Source: Ruegeria sp. THAF33 (GTDB taxonomy: Bacteria; Pseudomonadota; Alphaproteobacteria; Rhodobacterales; Rhodobacteraceae). Taken from it: 64,000 bases of DNA. The first letter of the stretch is position 1. The number at the start of each line of letters is the position of its first letter. The position numbers were made by a program, and so were the translations under genes. The notes below the pieces were generated by a model. It searched no databases, was not told the origin of the DNA, and saw only the letters and a program-made list of their open reading frames with translations. Location: positions 1-64,000 of the forward strand of contig NZ_CP045387.1 in assembly GCF_009363615.1 (NCBI RefSeq), written 5' to 3'. Shown here piece by piece: positions 63,009 to 64,000 of this stretch.

Positions 63009-63467
63009 ATGAATGTACCAGAAACAGAATTTAAACCACGATTTGCCTTCGAACGCAGGATTTTCTTTGGCGACTGTGACCAGCTGGGAATCGCCTTTAC
63101 TGGCCGGATTACGAATTTCGCGCTGGAAGCGATCGAGACTTTCTGGGACGATTTGCTTTCAGGCCGGGGCTGGCTTTTTCTACTCACGGAAAGAAACACG
63201 GCCATGCCTTTTGTCTCTATGGACCTACAATTCCATGCGCCGGTGAAAGCAGGCGCGAACCTAGCATGCGAGGTCTATGTGGTCCATGTCGGGGAAAGTT
63301 CAGTTGGTCTAAAAGTTGTCGGCCGTCAGCATGACTTGATTTGCTTCGAATGCGAAACGAAGTCAGTTTTCCGAGATGCTTCAACATTTGGTAAAGTCAA
63401 AATTGAAAGCTCAATTCGGCAGATTTTGCTCGCGGAAGTGGGTTCGGAAAATCAAACAGTGAGCTAG
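63009..63467 (+). CDS. Hot-dog fold acyl-CoA thioesterase-like protein
   Basis: A 152-residue 4-hydroxybenzoyl-CoA thioesterase-type protein: RIFFGDCDQLGIAFTGRITNFALEAIETF carries the family Asp (GDCDQLG; Asp at about 23-25), followed by VSMDLQFHAPVKAG. It could hydrolyse stalled dicarboxylyl-CoA intermediates and free CoA. It is the last gene of the catabolic island. Confidence 0.8.
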   Translation: MNVPETEFKPRFAFERRIFFGDCDQLGIAFTGRITNFALEAIETFWDDLLSGRGWLFLLTERNTAMPFVSMDLQFHAPVKAGANLACEVYVVHVGESSVGLKVVGRQHDLICFECETKSVFRDASTFGKVKIESSIRQILLAEVGSENQTVS

Positions 63468-63473
63468 GCCTGT

Positions 63474-63496
63474 AGGCTTTGGAGACAGCAAAGCCT
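63474..63496 (+). terminator. Hairpin after the thioesterase gene
   Basis: Perfect 8-bp stem AGGCTTTG / CAAAGCCT with a 7-nt loop, 7 nt after the stop. There is no T-tract, but the position marks the right edge of the catabolic island. Confidence 0.55.
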
Positions 63497-63616
63497 GTGC
63501 AAAACGATCTCATGTAAGGGAACACAAGAAAAAGCCAGAGAAAGGGAAGCCCGGGTGCCGGGCTTGAAAGGATAGAGAGAGGCTCTTCCGGGTCCGGCGT
63601 GACAAGGACCCTGACC

Positions 63617-64000
63617 ATGGCCAAGACCACAACCCGCCCGAAACCCGCCACTGCGAAGAAAACCGAAGCCACTGAGTTGTCCGTGCCTGGCGGCGGGACC
63701 GACATCCGGATGATCCCGCTCGACCAGTTGGAGCCGAGCCCGCTCAACGTTCGAAAAGTTGCGGCCAGCGCCAGCGACGATGCTGAGCTCCTCGTCAGTA
63801 TCCGCGAGACCGGAATTAAACAGAATCTGGTGGTTCATGCGCTGTCAGAGACACGTTTTGCAGTCGATGCCGGCGGTCGTCGCCTCAAGGCGCTGAAGCA
63901 GCTCGCTGAGGACAGCGTCATCCCCGCCGATCACCCCGTGCCCTGCCTCGTCGATGATAAGCGCAACGCCATCCTTACTTCTGCAACTGAAAACCTCCAG
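63617..64000 (+). CDS. ParB/Spo0J nuclease-domain protein, truncated by window end
   Basis: The first 128 residues are visible. A basic, Thr/Lys-rich start is followed by a ParB N-terminal domain: IPLDQLEPSPLNVRKV, SIRETGIKQNLVVH and the GGRRLKALKQLA box. It differs from RepB and is not next to a parA gene. Stand-alone ParB-domain proteins of this kind are common on alphaproteobacterial plasmids and may regulate transfer or act as nucleases. The C-terminus lies outside the window. Confidence 0.85.
   Translation, partial: MAKTTTRPKPATAKKTEATELSVPGGGTDIRMIPLDQLEPSPLNVRKVAASASDDAELLVSIRETGIKQNLVVHALSETRFAVDAGGRRLKALKQLAEDSVIPADHPVPCLVDDKRNAILTSATENLQ

Noticed and set aside
1..64000. CRISPR arrays, tRNA and rRNA genes
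   Set aside because: Read through for regularly spaced repeats, tRNA-like cloverleaf ends and rRNA signature segments; none seen by eye. A tRNAscan or CRISPR finder run would settle it.

Overview
The window is a stretch of a large conjugative plasmid from an alphaproteobacterium, most likely of the Rhodobacterales/Paracoccaceae type. The evidence is a repABC replication and partition operon with its antisense ctRNA, a GC-rich backbone, DUF1403, DUF736 and pRiA4b-ORF3 family proteins, and a VirB/VirD4-type conjugation apparatus of the kind these plasmids carry. No rRNA, tRNA, CRISPR array or prophage was seen. The species is inferred from gene families only.

Layout. 1-3882: repA-repB-repC, with a counter-transcribed RNA between repB and repC. 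3895-6601: a tyrosine recombinase preceded by a dif/lox-like inverted repeat, then DUF1403 and ScpB genes, which look like a plasmid maintenance module. 6697-19361: first defence block, made of AbiEi/AbiEii with a third, cyclase-like gene, a pRiA4b-ORF3 protein, a three-gene Shango system (TerB, ATPase, helicase) and a SIR2-HerA pair. 19842-25994: DUF736, small genes, and the mobilisation genes (MobC-like protein, relaxase, VirD4). 26013-31987: second accessory block, with a DUF2235 hydrolase, a WGR protein, and Hachiman (HamA-HamB) followed by a DUF3223 gene. 32246-43633: a minus-strand virB operon (virB2, 3, 4, 5, 6, 8, 9, 10, 11, two transglycosylases, a lipoprotein and two small unknowns). 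43766-44824: a TrbM-like exported protein, a small unknown and an XRE regulator.

45166-63467 is a catabolic island. Read together, its genes supply an enzyme for every step from cyclohexanol to central metabolism: SDR alcohol dehydrogenase, Baeyer-Villiger monooxygenase of the cyclohexanone monooxygenase type, alpha/beta lactone hydrolase, iron alcohol dehydrogenase, aldehyde dehydrogenase, family III CoA-transferase, acyl-CoA dehydrogenase with its own EtfAB, fused enoyl-CoA hydratase/3-hydroxyacyl-CoA dehydrogenase, and thiolase. The expected end products are acetyl-CoA and succinyl-CoA. IclR and AraC regulators and a hot-dog thioesterase accompany it. Two decayed insertion sequences (IS110 and IS5 families) split the two minus-strand halves. 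A second, plasmid-type ParB-domain gene begins at 63617 and runs off the end.

The two defence blocks sit in gaps between conserved plasmid modules (maintenance/mobilisation and virD4/virB11), so the backbone appears to have fixed acceptor slots. The least explained items are the cyclase-like third gene of the AbiE operon, the DUF3223 gene behind Hachiman, the stand-alone DUF2235 enzyme, the DUF1403-ScpB-recombinase module and several palindromic regulatory sites.
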